NCBI GenBank assembly: GCA_964399955.1
Contig: CAYNST010000042.1
Span: 1-26,081 of the forward strand
DNA from: CAYNST01 sp964399955
GTDB taxonomy: Bacteria > Pseudomonadota > Gammaproteobacteria > Pseudomonadales > Cellvibrionaceae
Reading direction: 5' to 3'
DNA: 26,081 nucleotides
Shown: one piece after another, positions 15,480 through 23,037 of the stretch
Layout of the letters: the number at the start of each line of letters is the position of its first letter
Numbering within the stretch: position 1 is the first letter of the stretch
The notes under the pieces: model-generated
Database searches by the model: none
Told to the model about the DNA's origin: nothing
Seen by the model: only the letters and a program-made list of their open reading frames with translations
Translations under genes and position numbers: made by a program

Positions 15480-15857
15480 ATGAACAATATCAGTGAAGTG
15501 CAGGTTCTTGCCGCCGAAGAACGCTTGCGGGCGGCGATGTTGGAGGCGGATATTGCCGCCCTGGATGAGCTCCTGGCGGCTGGCCTTTTATTTACCGATC
15601 ACTGCGGCCAGTTGCACTCCAAGCAGGACGAGATTGCAGCCTATTTGAGCGGCGCTCTGAAAGTCGAAAAGCTGGTGCCCTCCGAGCTGCGAATCAGCCT
15701 GTCGGGCGATACGGCGGTGGTGTCGGTGCGGGTGCAGGTAGCGGGGCGTTACGCGGGCCTCCTGGATCAGGCGGACTTGCGTTTCACTCGGCTGTGGCAG
15801 CGCTCGTCCGCAGGCGCCTGGCAGGTTGTAGCCGCGCATTCCAGCAGGGTAAGGTAA
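15480..15857 (+). CDS. NTF2/SnoaL-like (DUF4440-type) protein
   Basis: A 125-residue protein. The ATG at 15480 has GGAAG six bases upstream; the frame continues upstream to 15234, but that part overlaps the divergent promoter region and is not protein-like. The pattern of an N-terminal helix pair (AAEERLRAAMLEADIAALDELLA), then LLFTDHCGQLHSKQDEIAAY and alternating beta-strands ending in TRLWQRSSAGAWQVVAAHSS, is typical of the cone-shaped NTF2-like fold of DUF4440. Such proteins bind or isomerise small molecules; no ligand can be named. It is divergent from the DUF523 gene and convergent with the GST gene. Confidence 0.82.
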   Translation: MNNISEVQVLAAEERLRAAMLEADIAALDELLAAGLLFTDHCGQLHSKQDEIAAYLSGALKVEKLVPSELRISLSGDTAVVSVRVQVAGRYAGLLDQADLRFTRLWQRSSAGAWQVVAAHSSRVR

Positions 15858-15873
15858 TATTTGTTGCGGTTCA

Positions 15874-15904
15874 CGCTTAGCGGGGGGAGCAAGGCCGCTA
15901 AGCG
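15874..15904. terminator. bidirectional terminator-like inverted repeat
   Basis: CGCTTAGCGG (15874-15883) and CCGCTAAGCG (15895-15904) form a perfect ten-pair stem with an 11-base loop. It fills the 62-base gap between the convergent NTF2-like and GST genes, so a shared terminator is likely, although T-runs are short on both sides. Confidence 0.55.
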
Positions 15905-15919
15905 CAGAACGCCTGTTTC

Positions 15920-16471
15920 TCAATCGCGCGGGGCGGTCTCAGCGAAGCACTTGTCCTCCTGTGCCTGGCGCAACCAGCCCGCCAGGCGTGTCAGCTCCTC
16001 CAGGCTTATCAACCGTCGAAACACGCCCCAATCCAGATAACACAATAAGCGCAGATCGGCGTCGTTGCGAAGGTCCGCCTGGTCGGGCGCGCTGCTGTCC
16101 AGTTCGGTCAGGACGGCCCCCACCCGCTGTTTCTGGCGCTGCAGATAGGCGCTGTTGTCCGGCGTCAATCCTTCCTTTTCCAGCAAAAACAAGTTGACGG
16201 AGCTATCCAGCGCTGTGTTGACCATACAAAAGCGGTCGTAGTCGCCAATGTTGGGCAGAAACGGCTGGCCGGCCTTTTCCCGCAGGTGGCGCACTATAGA
16301 GGCCGAGTCTGTGAGCACCCGTTTACCATCCTGCAAATAGGGCACCCGGCGAGTGGGCGAGCGGGCGCTGCGGGCCGCTGTTTCGGTAAATGTACATTCC
16401 ACAGCGGTTTGCAGCACCACGGTGCGGCAATGGCGAACAAAAGGCGAAGTATAGCTGCCGTACAGTTCCAT
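15920..16471 (-). CDS. glutathione S-transferase-like protein
   Basis: A 183-residue protein of the glutathione S-transferase family. The start at 16471 (MELYGSYTSPFVRHCR) is supported by AAGGAG six bases upstream; the frame extends 11 codons further without such support. The N-terminal thioredoxin-like domain shows YTSPFVRHC, where the Ser near the helix start or the nearby Cys could activate glutathione, then VPYLQDGKRVLTDSASIVRHL, the cis-Pro and D/E-S-x-x-I site that holds the gamma-glutamyl group. The C-terminal helical domain is shorter than in typical 200-220 residue GSTs. Its substrate is unknown. It is divergent from the pilus operon. Confidence 0.85.
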   Translation of the reverse strand: MELYGSYTSPFVRHCRTVVLQTAVECTFTETAARSARSPTRRVPYLQDGKRVLTDSASIVRHLREKAGQPFLPNIGDYDRFCMVNTALDSSVNLFLLEKEGLTPDNSAYLQRQKQRVGAVLTELDSSAPDQADLRNDADLRLLCYLDWGVFRRLISLEELTRLAGWLRQAQEDKCFAETAPRD

Positions 16472-16645
16472 AAAAGACTCCTTCAGTTGATAAGTAGCGC
16501 GCAAGCATGTGGCACAGGCCGCGCGGGGAATCTAACACGGTCTCCCGTGGCTCTGCCAGTTACACCGCCCCCCGGGCGGCGCTCGCCGTGTATATAGCTT
16601 CGTCAACGGTTCTTGTTGATCCACCTGCGAAACGGTCACTAACGT

Positions 16646-16652
16646 CTATACT
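16646..16652 (+). promoter_or_regulatory. RpoS-like -10 element of the msh operon
   Basis: CTATACT followed by CAG, about 50 bases before the proposed mshI start, without a good -35. It is the third copy of the CTATACT(G/C)AG motif in this window. A start near 16659 would give a short leader, making this the best candidate promoter for the pilus operon. Confidence 0.45.
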
Positions 16653-16704
16653 CAGCATAAATGCCAACTATTCAAATCCGGCTTTGGCATCCGGTTATAC
16701 GAGC

Positions 16705-17652
16705 GTGCGCCTTTTGCAAAATCTCAAACGGCTGTTGCCCTGGGGCAGACATAATTCTGGTGTTATCGGTCTGGAGTTTCAGAGCGACGGCATTGCCTGT
16801 GTTGCCGCCAGCAACGCGGCTGGCGGTGAGCCCTCGCTGATCGCTTTTTTGCGCCACGAGCAGGGAGTTGATCCAACCGGGGTGCTGGCCGACTGGGTGC
16901 AGGCTCAAGGTTTGCAAGGCGCCGCCTGCAATGTGGTGCTGGGTGCCGACCAATACCAGATATTGCTGGTGGAGCCACCTGAAGTTGCCGCTGAAGAACT
17001 GCGCAGCGCCATTCGCTGGCGGCTGAAGGACTTGCTTACCATCCCTGTCGAGAAAGCCATTATCGATCTGTTCGAGCTGCCCGCCGACGGCGCGCGTGCA
17101 AACAGCAAAATGGTTTATGTCGTTGCCGCCGAGCGCAGCAAGATACTGGCTATTGCCGAACAGGTTAACGCAGCCGGTTTGCGCTTGGTTGCCATTGACG
17201 TTGTGGAGCTTGCGCTTCGCAACCTGGCGGGGCGAATGGCCAGTGAGGGCTCTGCAGAGCGGGGCATTGCTCTGACGCGGCTGCGACCGGGTGGTGGCAG
17301 CGTGTTTTTATACCGCCAGGGCAATATGTACCTGACCCGCAACTTCAACCTCAATTATAAGGGGGGGCTGCTCGACGACCTGCCGGAGGATGCTCTGGCA
17401 CTGGAGTTACAACGTTCACTGGACTATTACGAGCGGCAAATGCACCAGACGCCGCCTTCGGCGGTTTACATCTGCGGAACCAATGTGTCTGAAGACAAGG
17501 TTGGTCAGGTATTGCGGTCCAGCCTGGCGGTTCCTGTGCAGTTTCTGGACCCGGCCAGTGCATTGGGGCTGCCAGAGCCAGCCGACGGCGCATTGCTGCA
17601 GACTTGCCTGGCGGCTCTGGGCGGGTTTTTACGTAAGGAGCAGGTTGCCTGA
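16705..17652 (+). CDS. mshI: MSHA biogenesis protein MshI (PilM-like)
   Basis: A roughly 315-residue cytoplasmic actin-fold protein of the PilM/MshI type, linking the pilus alignment complex to the motor. The PilM-like pattern is clear: VIGLEFQSDGIACVAAS near the start, LRSAIRWRLKDLL in the middle, then VVYVVAAERSKI-type strands and the helix ELQRSLDYYERQ with SAVYICGTN. The start is uncertain: the frame is open from 16507, no in-frame ATG fits, and GTG 16705 (giving VRLLQNLKRLLPW) is chosen because it begins the conserved part and lies just after the likely promoter; TTG 16714 is possible. Its TGA overlaps the ATG of the next gene. It is the first gene of the operon; the mshH gene found before mshI in Vibrio is absent here. 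Confidence 0.85.
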   Translation: MRLLQNLKRLLPWGRHNSGVIGLEFQSDGIACVAASNAAGGEPSLIAFLRHEQGVDPTGVLADWVQAQGLQGAACNVVLGADQYQILLVEPPEVAAEELRSAIRWRLKDLLTIPVEKAIIDLFELPADGARANSKMVYVVAAERSKILAIAEQVNAAGLRLVAIDVVELALRNLAGRMASEGSAERGIALTRLRPGGGSVFLYRQGNMYLTRNFNLNYKGGLLDDLPEDALALELQRSLDYYERQMHQTPPSAVYICGTNVSEDKVGQVLRSSLAVPVQFLDPASALGLPEPADGALLQTCLAALGGFLRKEQVA

Positions 17653-18272
17653 TGCAGCAAATCAACCTTTATTTGCCGGAGCTTCGACCGCAGACCGACT
17701 ATCTGTCGGCAGGTAAATGCCTGGCGGGTGTTGCCGCACTTTGCCTGGCACTGGTGGCGGTGTCTATTTCTGCTGTTATGGAAGAAAGCCGTTTGAGCGC
17801 AGAGCTGGAAGCCGCCCAAACAAAGTACGAGCAGATTGACGCGGACCTGAAGAAGCTTAAACAGCAGCCCGAAAGCCCTGCAAAAAAGCAGCTGGAGCGA
17901 CAGATCGAAGCTGCCCGTGCAGGCTTAATCAACCGTCAGCGGTTGGCCGGCGTTCTGCAAGGCGAGACCCTGGGCAACAGCCGGGGGTTCTCCGGGCAGG
18001 TGCGCGCCCTGAGTGACTTTGTACCGCAGGGCATATCTCTCCACTATTTTGCACTCAATGCGGGCGGGCGCCAGCTACACCTGAGCGGGCAAAGCCTGCA
18101 GGCGGATACCATCGCTGCATTTCTTTCGCAGTTGCGATTGCAGCAAGCATTTGCGGGAACCCAGTTTGGCGAGTTGCGAGTACAGGATGAGAAGGGCGGT
18201 TTTAGCTTCAGCCTGGCAGAAAGTGTTACCCATAAACGCACCACGCAGGTGCCCATGTTCAGGGTGAATTAA
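17652..18272 (+). CDS. PilN-like MSHA biogenesis protein
   Basis: A 206-residue bitopic inner-membrane protein of the PilN type. The first residues, MQQINLYLPELRP, match the conserved N-terminal INLLP-like segment through which PilN binds PilM, here MshI. One TM helix (about 20-42) is followed by a coiled coil (45-95) and a ferredoxin-like periplasmic domain containing GISLHYFALN and LSGQSLQADTIAAFLSQL. The start shares a base with the mshI stop (TGATG), indicating translational coupling. It acts with MshJ and MshK in the periplasmic alignment complex. Some annotations name such a protein MshI2; I leave the symbol empty. Confidence 0.85.
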   Translation: MQQINLYLPELRPQTDYLSAGKCLAGVAALCLALVAVSISAVMEESRLSAELEAAQTKYEQIDADLKKLKQQPESPAKKQLERQIEAARAGLINRQRLAGVLQGETLGNSRGFSGQVRALSDFVPQGISLHYFALNAGGRQLHLSGQSLQADTIAAFLSQLRLQQAFAGTQFGELRVQDEKGGFSFSLAESVTHKRTTQVPMFRVN

Positions 18273-18278
18273 TTGTTT

Positions 18279-18980
18279 ATGAAAGAAAAATGGCTGCTGG
18301 CAAGTGGCAGGTTTGAAGCATTCGAAACCCGTGAACGGCTGCTGTTGGTGGGCGCTGCGTTGGCCTTTATCTACTTTGTTTGGGAGTTCACATTCTACAA
18401 TCCGCGCGCCGAGGCCAAGGAGTTACTGGAATTTCAGCAGCAGACGGTATCGCAAAATTTGCGCCGCGCAGAAGCGGAGCAGACGGTTTTTGCCAGCTTT
18501 TCGGGGCGCGACCCGTTTATGGCTCTGCGCAATGAGCTTGCCGAACTACAGCAGAAAGTCGCCGATTTCGACAAGCAACTGCAGACGCTGTCTGCGGGAC
18601 TGATCAGCCCCGCAGACCTGCCTTTGGTGTTGCGCGAGGTGTTAGCGGCCAAACCCAAGGTACGGCTTTTGAGCCTGGAAACCCTGCCCGCAGAAGAGAT
18701 CATGCTGCGCGAGTGGCAGGACGATACCCGCAGCGGGACTGCTGCCACTGCACTGGAGCAGGACAGCGAAACCCCCAGGCTGTATCGCCACGGGGTGAAT
18801 ATTGTGTTGGAAAGCAGCTTTGCCGCCACCTTGGATTACCTTCGCACACTGGAAGGCGCGAGCTGGCAGTTTTATTGGGACACTTTGCAATATCAGGTTA
18901 AAAAATATCCCCTGGCACAGGTGTCTGTGAACGTTTACACCCTGTCGGCGGCGGGCGGAGGATTGCACGGTGCGCATTAA
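18279..18980 (+). CDS. mshJ: MSHA biogenesis protein MshJ (PilO-like)
   Basis: A 233-residue PilO-like protein with a short cytoplasmic N-terminus (KEKWLLASGRFEAFETRER), one TM helix (about 21-37), a coiled coil, and a periplasmic domain ending in a beta-rich segment. It pairs with the PilN-like protein to form the alignment complex. ATG 18279 matches the usual MshJ beginning; a TTG at 18273 is better spaced from AGGGTGA (18261-18267), so the start could be two codons earlier. It lies 6 bases after the PilN-like gene and overlaps mshK. Confidence 0.85.
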   Translation: MKEKWLLASGRFEAFETRERLLLVGAALAFIYFVWEFTFYNPRAEAKELLEFQQQTVSQNLRRAEAEQTVFASFSGRDPFMALRNELAELQQKVADFDKQLQTLSAGLISPADLPLVLREVLAAKPKVRLLSLETLPAEEIMLREWQDDTRSGTAATALEQDSETPRLYRHGVNIVLESSFAATLDYLRTLEGASWQFYWDTLQYQVKKYPLAQVSVNVYTLSAAGGGLHGAH

Positions 18981-19314
18981 TGCTGCTTGCCTGATGGCGG
19001 TTTTGTGTTGGCCTTTGTCTGCGGGAGCGGAAGCTTCGCTGACGCACGAACCGGTGCGTGACCCGACTGCGCCGCTGGCAACCCTGGAGACAGCAGAGGC
19101 GGCGGATGCACCCAGGCTATCTGCTATTTTTCTGCGCGATCAATCGGCTACGGCCATCGTCAACGGCCGGCCGGTCAAGGTGGGCGATTGGCTTGACGCT
19201 TACAGGGTAAGCGCCATTGCAGAAGGCGAAGTGCATTTATCGGGAGACACACCGCTGGTGTTGACGTTGTATCCGCGGGTAATCAAAAAAATACAAGCAG
19301 AGACCCTCCCATGA
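18970..19314 (+). CDS. mshK: MSHA biogenesis protein MshK (PilP-like)
   Basis: A 114-residue periplasmic protein with a GTG start at 18970 overlapping the end of mshJ by 11 bases. Residues 1 to about 20 are a signal peptide ending SAGA. The mature part carries RDPTAPL, then SAIFLRDQSATAIVNGRPVKVGDWLDAYRV, the small beta-domain found in PilP/GspC-like proteins that contact the secretin. Its stop overlaps the mshL start (ATGA). The likely role is to link the PilN/MshJ complex to the MshL secretin. Confidence 0.82.
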   Translation: MRINAACLMAVLCWPLSAGAEASLTHEPVRDPTAPLATLETAEAADAPRLSAIFLRDQSATAIVNGRPVKVGDWLDAYRVSAIAEGEVHLSGDTPLVLTLYPRVIKKIQAETLP

Positions 19315-20984
19315 ACGTCCCGCGAGCCTCTCGAACCGCACTTTACAGTTGTATTCTACTAGCCCTGTCCGCGTGCGTAGCCCCGGGCACTGGCCCGGAT
19401 CTGGCAGAGCGAACCTATGCCGAACTGGCGGACCTGCCGCCGCCGCCTCTGAGTATTCCGGACTACGTCAGTGAGGCTCTGGCCAATAACAGCAGCCTGC
19501 CGGGCTTGTCCGCCGCAGACGCGGAACGCTTCAACGTCTCTGTGCAGGCGATGCCGGCGCAGGCGTTCTATATGGGGTTGATGGCGGATGCGGGCGTCAA
19601 TGTTGTTACCCACCCGGATGTCGAGGGTAACATCAGCCTGGAGCTGAAAAATGTCACGGTCAACGAAGTTCTGGATGTGGTGCGGGAAGTGTATGGTTAC
19701 GAGTACCGCCAGCAGGGCGGCATCTACACGATTTACCCGCACAAGTTGCGCACAGAGGTTTTTCCGGTCAACTACCTTGATGTGACCCGGGTAGGCGTCA
19801 GTGACACATCGGTATCCATTGGTGAAATCACCTCCAGTGGCGGTCGCGGCGCCAGCGGTGGACAGGGCGGCGCATCCCAGGGTGGCGGGCAGGGCTCCAA
19901 CATGCTGTCAATGGCCGGGGGAAAAGACGACGGCGTTCGCAGCGGCCCGGGCATCACGCCCGGTTCCCGGGTGCAGACGCTGAATCGCACAGATTTCTGG
20001 CCAAAAGTGGAGGCCTCGGTGGCCGCCATAGTTGGCGTCGAGCAGCCCGGGCGCAATGTCATTGTCAACGCCCAGGCGGGCCTGGTGGTGGTCACCGGCA
20101 TGCCAGCGGAGCTGAGCGCGGTGCGGGAGTTTCTGTACCAGTCAGAAAGCAGCGCCAAGCGTCAGGTTGTGCTTGAGGCCAAGATACTTGAGGTGCGCTT
20201 GAATGAAGGTTTTGAGTCCGGTATCAACTGGAACGCCATTCAGGGGCAATTGCAGTATTCCAATAACGTGGTTCGCAGTGAAGGCATCAACATTGTAGAT
20301 GTGCTGCAGTCCGGCCCGGAGGTCTTCGCTTCCATTTTTAAAGTAGTGGATATCCGGGAGCTTCTGTCCCTGCTGGAAACCCAGGGTGCCGTGCAGGTAT
20401 TGTCCAGCCCGCGCGTCAGTACCGTCAACAATCAAAAAGCGGTTATCAGAGTGGGGTCGGATGAGTTTTTTGTCACCGGCATTTCCAACAGTACAACCTC
20501 AAGCGCCGGTGCCACGACCAATTCGCCCGAGGTTGAGCTGGCCTCGTTTTTCAGCGGCATCTCCCTGGATGTCACGCCACAGATTTCCGAAGATGGGCAG
20601 GTTATCCTGCATATTCACCCCATTGTGAGCGAGGTGACAGACCAACAGAAAGAGATAATGGTCGGTGACTCGCGCTTTTCTCTGCCACTCGCCTTGCGGG
20701 ATATTCGCGAAAGCGACAGCATAGTTCGTGCGCAAAGCGGTCAGGTCATTGTGCTGGGTGGACTGATGCAGGAGTCCAATCGGCGGCACGACAGCCGGCG
20801 CCCCGGGCTGGGCGATGTACCGCTGTTGGGCAACCTGTTCCGTGGCAAGGTCCGTGGCCGGACCAAAACCGAACTGGTAATACTGCTGCGCCCGGTGGTT
20901 GTGGGCGACGACACCTGGAGGCAGGAGCTTAACCGGTTCAACAGCTACTCCGGGGCCCCGGACAGCCTCAGGCCTGTGAGGTAG
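19311..20984 (+). CDS. mshL: MSHA secretin MshL
   Basis: A 557-residue outer-membrane secretin through which the pilus emerges. The signal peptide ends in LSAC (Cys22), so it is a lipoprotein that may not need a separate pilotin. An N-terminal secretin/TonB short domain covers about residues 75-137 (FNVSVQAMPAQAFYMGL to EVYGYEYR). An N1-like domain interrupted by a Gly/Ser/Gln-rich loop (about 178-205, GGRGASGGQGGASQGGGQ) follows, then a second domain near VIVNAQAGLVVVTG. The secretin barrel begins at VVLEAKILEVRL, with the signature VPLLGNLFRGK and TELVILLRPVVV near the C-terminus. The start overlaps the mshK stop (ATGA). Confidence 0.95.
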   Translation: MNVPRASRTALYSCILLALSACVAPGTGPDLAERTYAELADLPPPPLSIPDYVSEALANNSSLPGLSAADAERFNVSVQAMPAQAFYMGLMADAGVNVVTHPDVEGNISLELKNVTVNEVLDVVREVYGYEYRQQGGIYTIYPHKLRTEVFPVNYLDVTRVGVSDTSVSIGEITSSGGRGASGGQGGASQGGGQGSNMLSMAGGKDDGVRSGPGITPGSRVQTLNRTDFWPKVEASVAAIVGVEQPGRNVIVNAQAGLVVVTGMPAELSAVREFLYQSESSAKRQVVLEAKILEVRLNEGFESGINWNAIQGQLQYSNNVVRSEGINIVDVLQSGPEVFASIFKVVDIRELLSLLETQGAVQVLSSPRVSTVNNQKAVIRVGSDEFFVTGISNSTTSSAGATTNSPEVELASFFSGISLDVTPQISEDGQVILHIHPIVSEVTDQQKEIMVGDSRFSLPLALRDIRESDSIVRAQSGQVIVLGGLMQESNRRHDSRRPGLGDVPLLGNLFRGKVRGRTKTELVILLRPVVVGDDTWRQELNRFNSYSGAPDSLRPVR

Positions 20985-20989
20985 GCCAA

Positions 20990-21886
20990 ATGTACCTCAC
21001 ACACTTTGGCCTTCACGAAAGGCCGTTTTCGCTCACGCCGGACACGCAGTTTTTTTGCGCGCTCAAAAGCCACAAAGACGCACTGAACACACTGATGACC
21101 GCCCTGGCGCTGGGGGAAGGGTTTATCAAGGTTGTGGGTGAGGTGGGCACGGGTAAAACCCTATTGTGCCGCATGCTGCTGGCGCGTCTGAACCGCCAGC
21201 AGTTTGTCACGGCGTACATTCCCAACCCCTGGTTGACTCCAGACGAGTTGAAGGCCTGTTTTGCCAACGAGATCGGCGTTGACATTCCCACCGGCAGCCT
21301 GGCGGCACATCAGCTGACGGCAGCCATTTACAGACGCCTGCTGCAACTCGCACGGCAGAAAAAACACGTGGTACTGCTGATTGACGAAGCCCAGGCCATG
21401 CCGCGCGACACCTTGGAGGCGCTGCGGCTGTTGTCCAATCTGGAAACGGAAAAGCGCAAACTGCTGCAGGTGGTGATGCTGGGGCAGCCAGAGCTGGACA
21501 CCTTGCTCAATTGCCGCAGCCTGCGCCAGTTGCGCCAGCGAATCGTATTCAGCGAGCGGCTGCAACCCTTTGATGCCCCCTCCGTGCGCGCCTATCTGAC
21601 CCATCGACTGCAAACCAGCGGCCACGCGGGCGACCAGCTGCTGTCGTTCACTGCCTACTGGCTGCTGGCCCGGGCCTCCGGCGGAGTTCCCCGGTTGATC
21701 AATGTCCTGGCCCACAAGGCACTGCTGTGTGCCTTTGGCCGAGGCGACACCCGCATCAATGGCTGGCATATGGCGCGTGCCATTGCCGATACACCCGAGT
21801 GCCGCAGGGTGGGACGGCTACTGGCTCTCCTGTTCCGCTGGCCGGCGCCACGGTTGGCGGCCAGCCCTGTGGAGGTCAAGTCGTGA
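20990..21886 (+). CDS. mshM: MSHA biogenesis ATPase MshM (ExeA-like)
   Basis: A 298-residue AAA+ ATPase of the ExeA/GspA type. It opens with YLTHFGLHERPFSLTPDTQFF, the family hallmark, then Walker A GEVGTGKT (50-57, Lys56) and Walker B VVLLIDEAQ (127-135, Asp132-Glu133), and closes with sensor-like GVPRLINVLAHKALL. Unlike ExeA it lacks a C-terminal peptidoglycan-binding region, which is usual for MshM. It may help assemble the secretin in the cell wall. It starts 5 bases after the mshL stop, and its stop overlaps the mshN GTG. Confidence 0.92.
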   Translation: MYLTHFGLHERPFSLTPDTQFFCALKSHKDALNTLMTALALGEGFIKVVGEVGTGKTLLCRMLLARLNRQQFVTAYIPNPWLTPDELKACFANEIGVDIPTGSLAAHQLTAAIYRRLLQLARQKKHVVLLIDEAQAMPRDTLEALRLLSNLETEKRKLLQVVMLGQPELDTLLNCRSLRQLRQRIVFSERLQPFDAPSVRAYLTHRLQTSGHAGDQLLSFTAYWLLARASGGVPRLINVLAHKALLCAFGRGDTRINGWHMARAIADTPECRRVGRLLALLFRWPAPRLAASPVEVKS

Positions 21887-23031
21887 GCCTGTTAAATGAC
21901 GTTTTGCGCGACCTGGACAGCAGCCGCAGTACCAACCCCGCAGCCACACCGCTGCACCGGGGAGCGGGCGGTTCGCCTACTCGTCGGCCGCTGATACTGC
22001 CGATGCTTGCCGTGGTGGCAGTTGTTTATCTGTGCCTGGTGGAGCTGAATCTACTGGGCCTGTTCCCCAGGGCCACCGCACTAAATCAGAACCTGCCGCA
22101 GCCACTGGCCATAGACAGCCGCTGGCTGGCCCGGGCAGAAGAAATCAAGGCTAAGCAGGCGCAATTGCGCATGCAGCAGGATCGGGTACTGGCCTTGTCT
22201 GTGCCTGAAGATTCCGGCGCGGCGGACAGCCATCACCCGGAGCGACACAAAGCCGTGCAGGCCGCCCCTTTGGTTGGCACTGCGACCAAGGACCTGGTGG
22301 CAGAGCCGACCGCTCAAGCCTCGACAGTGGGCCCGGGGCCTGCGCCGGCCACGGCCGCCTCGCCCCTACACCAAACGGTCGGCCTTGAACCGCAGGCTGA
22401 ACCCCACGCGACCCAGACTGGATTAAGCCGCGCGTCCGCCCCCATGACAGTAGCGGTCAGCCTGACGGATCAGGACGCGCAATTTGCCGCGCGCTTGCTG
22501 GCGGAAGACTGGCGCCGCTGGCAGATGGACGCTCGCACCTGGCTTACGCAAGGTGCTGAATACGAGCATACCGCGCTGGCTCTGCTGGAGCGGTACGCGG
22601 CTATGGGCGCTGTTGACGAGCTGCACTGGCTGGAGGAGCAGCTGGCGCTGCGTCAATCCGGTCTGCAGACCTTGGTGCGCGCCCGGCTTGCCTGGATAGA
22701 CAGGCAGCCGGAGGCGGCAGTCGCTGAGTTGCAAACACTGACCTATACGGGCGCGGCCGAACAGGTGCGGCTGCGCTTGCTGGGCGGCTGGCTGCAGCAG
22801 ATGCGGCTTTACCCCAACGCCGCCGAAGCCTTTGACGCCTTGGTAAAACTGGACCGCGCCAGCGCTGCCGACTGGCTTGGCCTGGCGGTGGCGCTGGACG
22901 CACAGCACCGGGCGCAGGAGGCATTGGCCGCCTACCGGCGGGCCGACCTTGCCAAGCATCCCCAGCACAAGATCAATATGTTTATTCAGCAGCGCATTCG
23001 CGAGCTTTCATCGCTTGCGCCAGGCAGGTAA
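21883..23031 (+). CDS. mshN: MSHA biogenesis protein MshN (TPR)
   Basis: A 382-residue protein. The GTG at 21883 is chosen because GGAGG sits at 21871-21875 and it gives the typical MshN start (SLLNDVLRDLD); the longer frame from 21727 lies within mshM. One TM helix (about 37-60) is followed by a Gln-rich helix and an Ala/Pro-rich linker (about 120-185). A helical TPR-like region from about residue 200 to the end follows, with ARLAWIDRQPEAAVAEL and LGLAVALDAQHRAQEALAAYRRA. It probably acts as a periplasmic scaffold with the MshL/MshM machinery. The GTG overlaps the mshM TGA, and mshE follows after 6 bases. Confidence 0.88.
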   Translation: MSLLNDVLRDLDSSRSTNPAATPLHRGAGGSPTRRPLILPMLAVVAVVYLCLVELNLLGLFPRATALNQNLPQPLAIDSRWLARAEEIKAKQAQLRMQQDRVLALSVPEDSGAADSHHPERHKAVQAAPLVGTATKDLVAEPTAQASTVGPGPAPATAASPLHQTVGLEPQAEPHATQTGLSRASAPMTVAVSLTDQDAQFAARLLAEDWRRWQMDARTWLTQGAEYEHTALALLERYAAMGAVDELHWLEEQLALRQSGLQTLVRARLAWIDRQPEAAVAELQTLTYTGAAEQVRLRLLGGWLQQMRLYPNAAEAFDALVKLDRASAADWLGLAVALDAQHRAQEALAAYRRADLAKHPQHKINMFIQQRIRELSSLAPGR

Positions 23032-23037
23032 AAACCC

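Noticed and set aside
16448..16454. Minus-strand CTATACT
   Set aside because: It lies inside the glutathione S-transferase gene, downstream of its start codon, so it cannot be that gene's promoter.
16505..16575. Minus-strand stretch with a tRNA-like look (GGCAGAGCC, then TTAGATTCC)
   Set aside because: No seven-base anticodon loop, no matching acceptor stem and no T-loop consensus; it does not fold as a tRNA.
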